Part shown: piece by piece, positions 63,750-64,000 of the stretch
Position numbering within the stretch: position 1 is the first letter of the stretch
How the letters are laid out: each line of letters opens with the position of its first letter
Assembly: GCF_000375585.1 (NCBI RefSeq)
Contig: NZ_AQWP01000011.1
Location: forward strand, 142,157-206,156
From: Sinorhizobium meliloti 4H41
Lineage (GTDB): Bacteria > Pseudomonadota > Alphaproteobacteria > Rhizobiales > Rhizobiaceae
DNA length: 64,000 nt
Reading direction: 5' to 3'
Made by a program: the position numbers and the translations under genes
The notes under the pieces: generated by a model
The model's input: the letters and a program-made list of their open reading frames with translations, nothing else
What the model was told of the DNA's origin: nothing
Database searches by the model: none

Positions 63750-64000
63750 TATCATCAACCCTGAATGAGCGGTTGCCTTGTAAACTGAAAATGTCCGCCG
63801 CGGCCTCGCCTGAGGTCGTTCCAAGGGATACATTATGCAATCGTAAAGGCACGAGAGGTACATTCTATTTCCAAGTGCGACATGCCAATGATTTCAATGG
63901 GTTCCCCTTGGAGATTTTGGAATGTCCCGACGCTATTCGCAGCGAATCTGACTGATCGACGCCGCCTCTTCCACTTTGTCGAACGCAAAGTGCCGATCAA
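63750..64000. other. tail of the window after malQ
   Basis: The last 251 bases hold no supported gene. One repeat copy is at 63818. No clear terminator hairpin follows malQ in this stretch. Confidence 0.4.
63818..63842 (+). repeat. short dispersed element, copy 4
   Basis: GTTCC, four bases, GATACATTATGCAATC, one mismatch to the consensus. The bases after it (TAAAGGCACG) resemble those after copy 1 (TAGAAGCACG). Confidence 0.55.

Noticed and set aside
1..64000. CRISPR arrays, tRNA or rRNA genes, replication origin
   Set aside because: I saw no regularly spaced repeats, no cloverleaf-like or rRNA sequences and no repABC-type genes, although this reading is by eye and could miss a tRNA.

Overview
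The window looks like part of a megaplasmid or accessory replicon of an alphaproteobacterium of the order Rhizobiales, most likely Sinorhizobium/Ensifer. The signs are high GC content, a BdhA/patatin pair, rhizobial-type DUF982 and GMC proteins, and several upstream sites that fit the RpoE2/EcfG general-stress promoter (GGAAC, 18-19 bases, TT). The genus is inferred from gene content only.

Region 1 (0.1-6.5 kb, minus strand) is a tightly overlapping operon. It starts with a complete bufferin locus: BufA1 precursor peptide, BufB MNIO maturase, BufC DUF2063 partner and a DoxX protein. It continues without gaps into a type II NADH dehydrogenase, a membrane-bound class III adenylate cyclase and a DUF3307 membrane protein. 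Region 2 (6.7-12.4 kb) holds a minus-strand bdhA-patatin pair divergent from a LysR gene, followed by an exported cupin, an MFS transporter and an exported DUF302 protein. Region 3 (12.7-13.9 kb) has an in-frame MqsR-MqsA toxin-antitoxin fusion and a 27-residue membrane peptide behind a near-perfect RpoE2 promoter.

Region 4 (14.5-26.7 kb) is a cluster of poorly known proteins, most of them predicted to be Sec-exported: two Sel1/TPR-type proteins, a large protein with peptidoglycan-binding, PAN and discoidin-like domains, several orphans, and an exported TNT-domain (NAD+ glycohydrolase-type) toxin followed by a frameshifted candidate immunity gene. This is the least described part of the window. 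Region 5 (27.5-31.2 kb) is a minus-strand c-di-GMP group: PilZ protein, GGDEF-EAL protein and a degenerate GGDEF protein.

Region 6 (31.2-53 kb) is a decaying mosaic. It contains pseudogenes of an aldo/keto reductase, a LysR regulator, a FosX-like protein, an AdhP-type alcohol dehydrogenase, a chemotaxis receptor, a DUF892 protein, a membrane protein and a DUF2243 protein, plus TniB/TniQ transposition remnants. Intact islands are a YoaK-like protein, a DUF900 hydrolase, a DUF4142 protein, an SPW protein with a CYP152-like P450, a GH13 alpha-glucosidase, a GMC oxidoreductase, an HSL-type hydrolase and a DUF982 protein. RpoE2-like promoters precede many of these genes.

Region 7 (53.2-63.7 kb) is a translationally coupled alpha-glucan operon, glgE, treS-maltokinase fusion, glgB and malQ. 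It should convert trehalose to maltose, maltose 1-phosphate and branched glucan, and it also lies behind an RpoE2-like promoter. A short element of about 25 bases (GTYCC, four bases, GATACATTATGCGATC) occurs four times in intergenic DNA, always in the same orientation. No tRNA, rRNA, CRISPR array or intact transposon was recognised.
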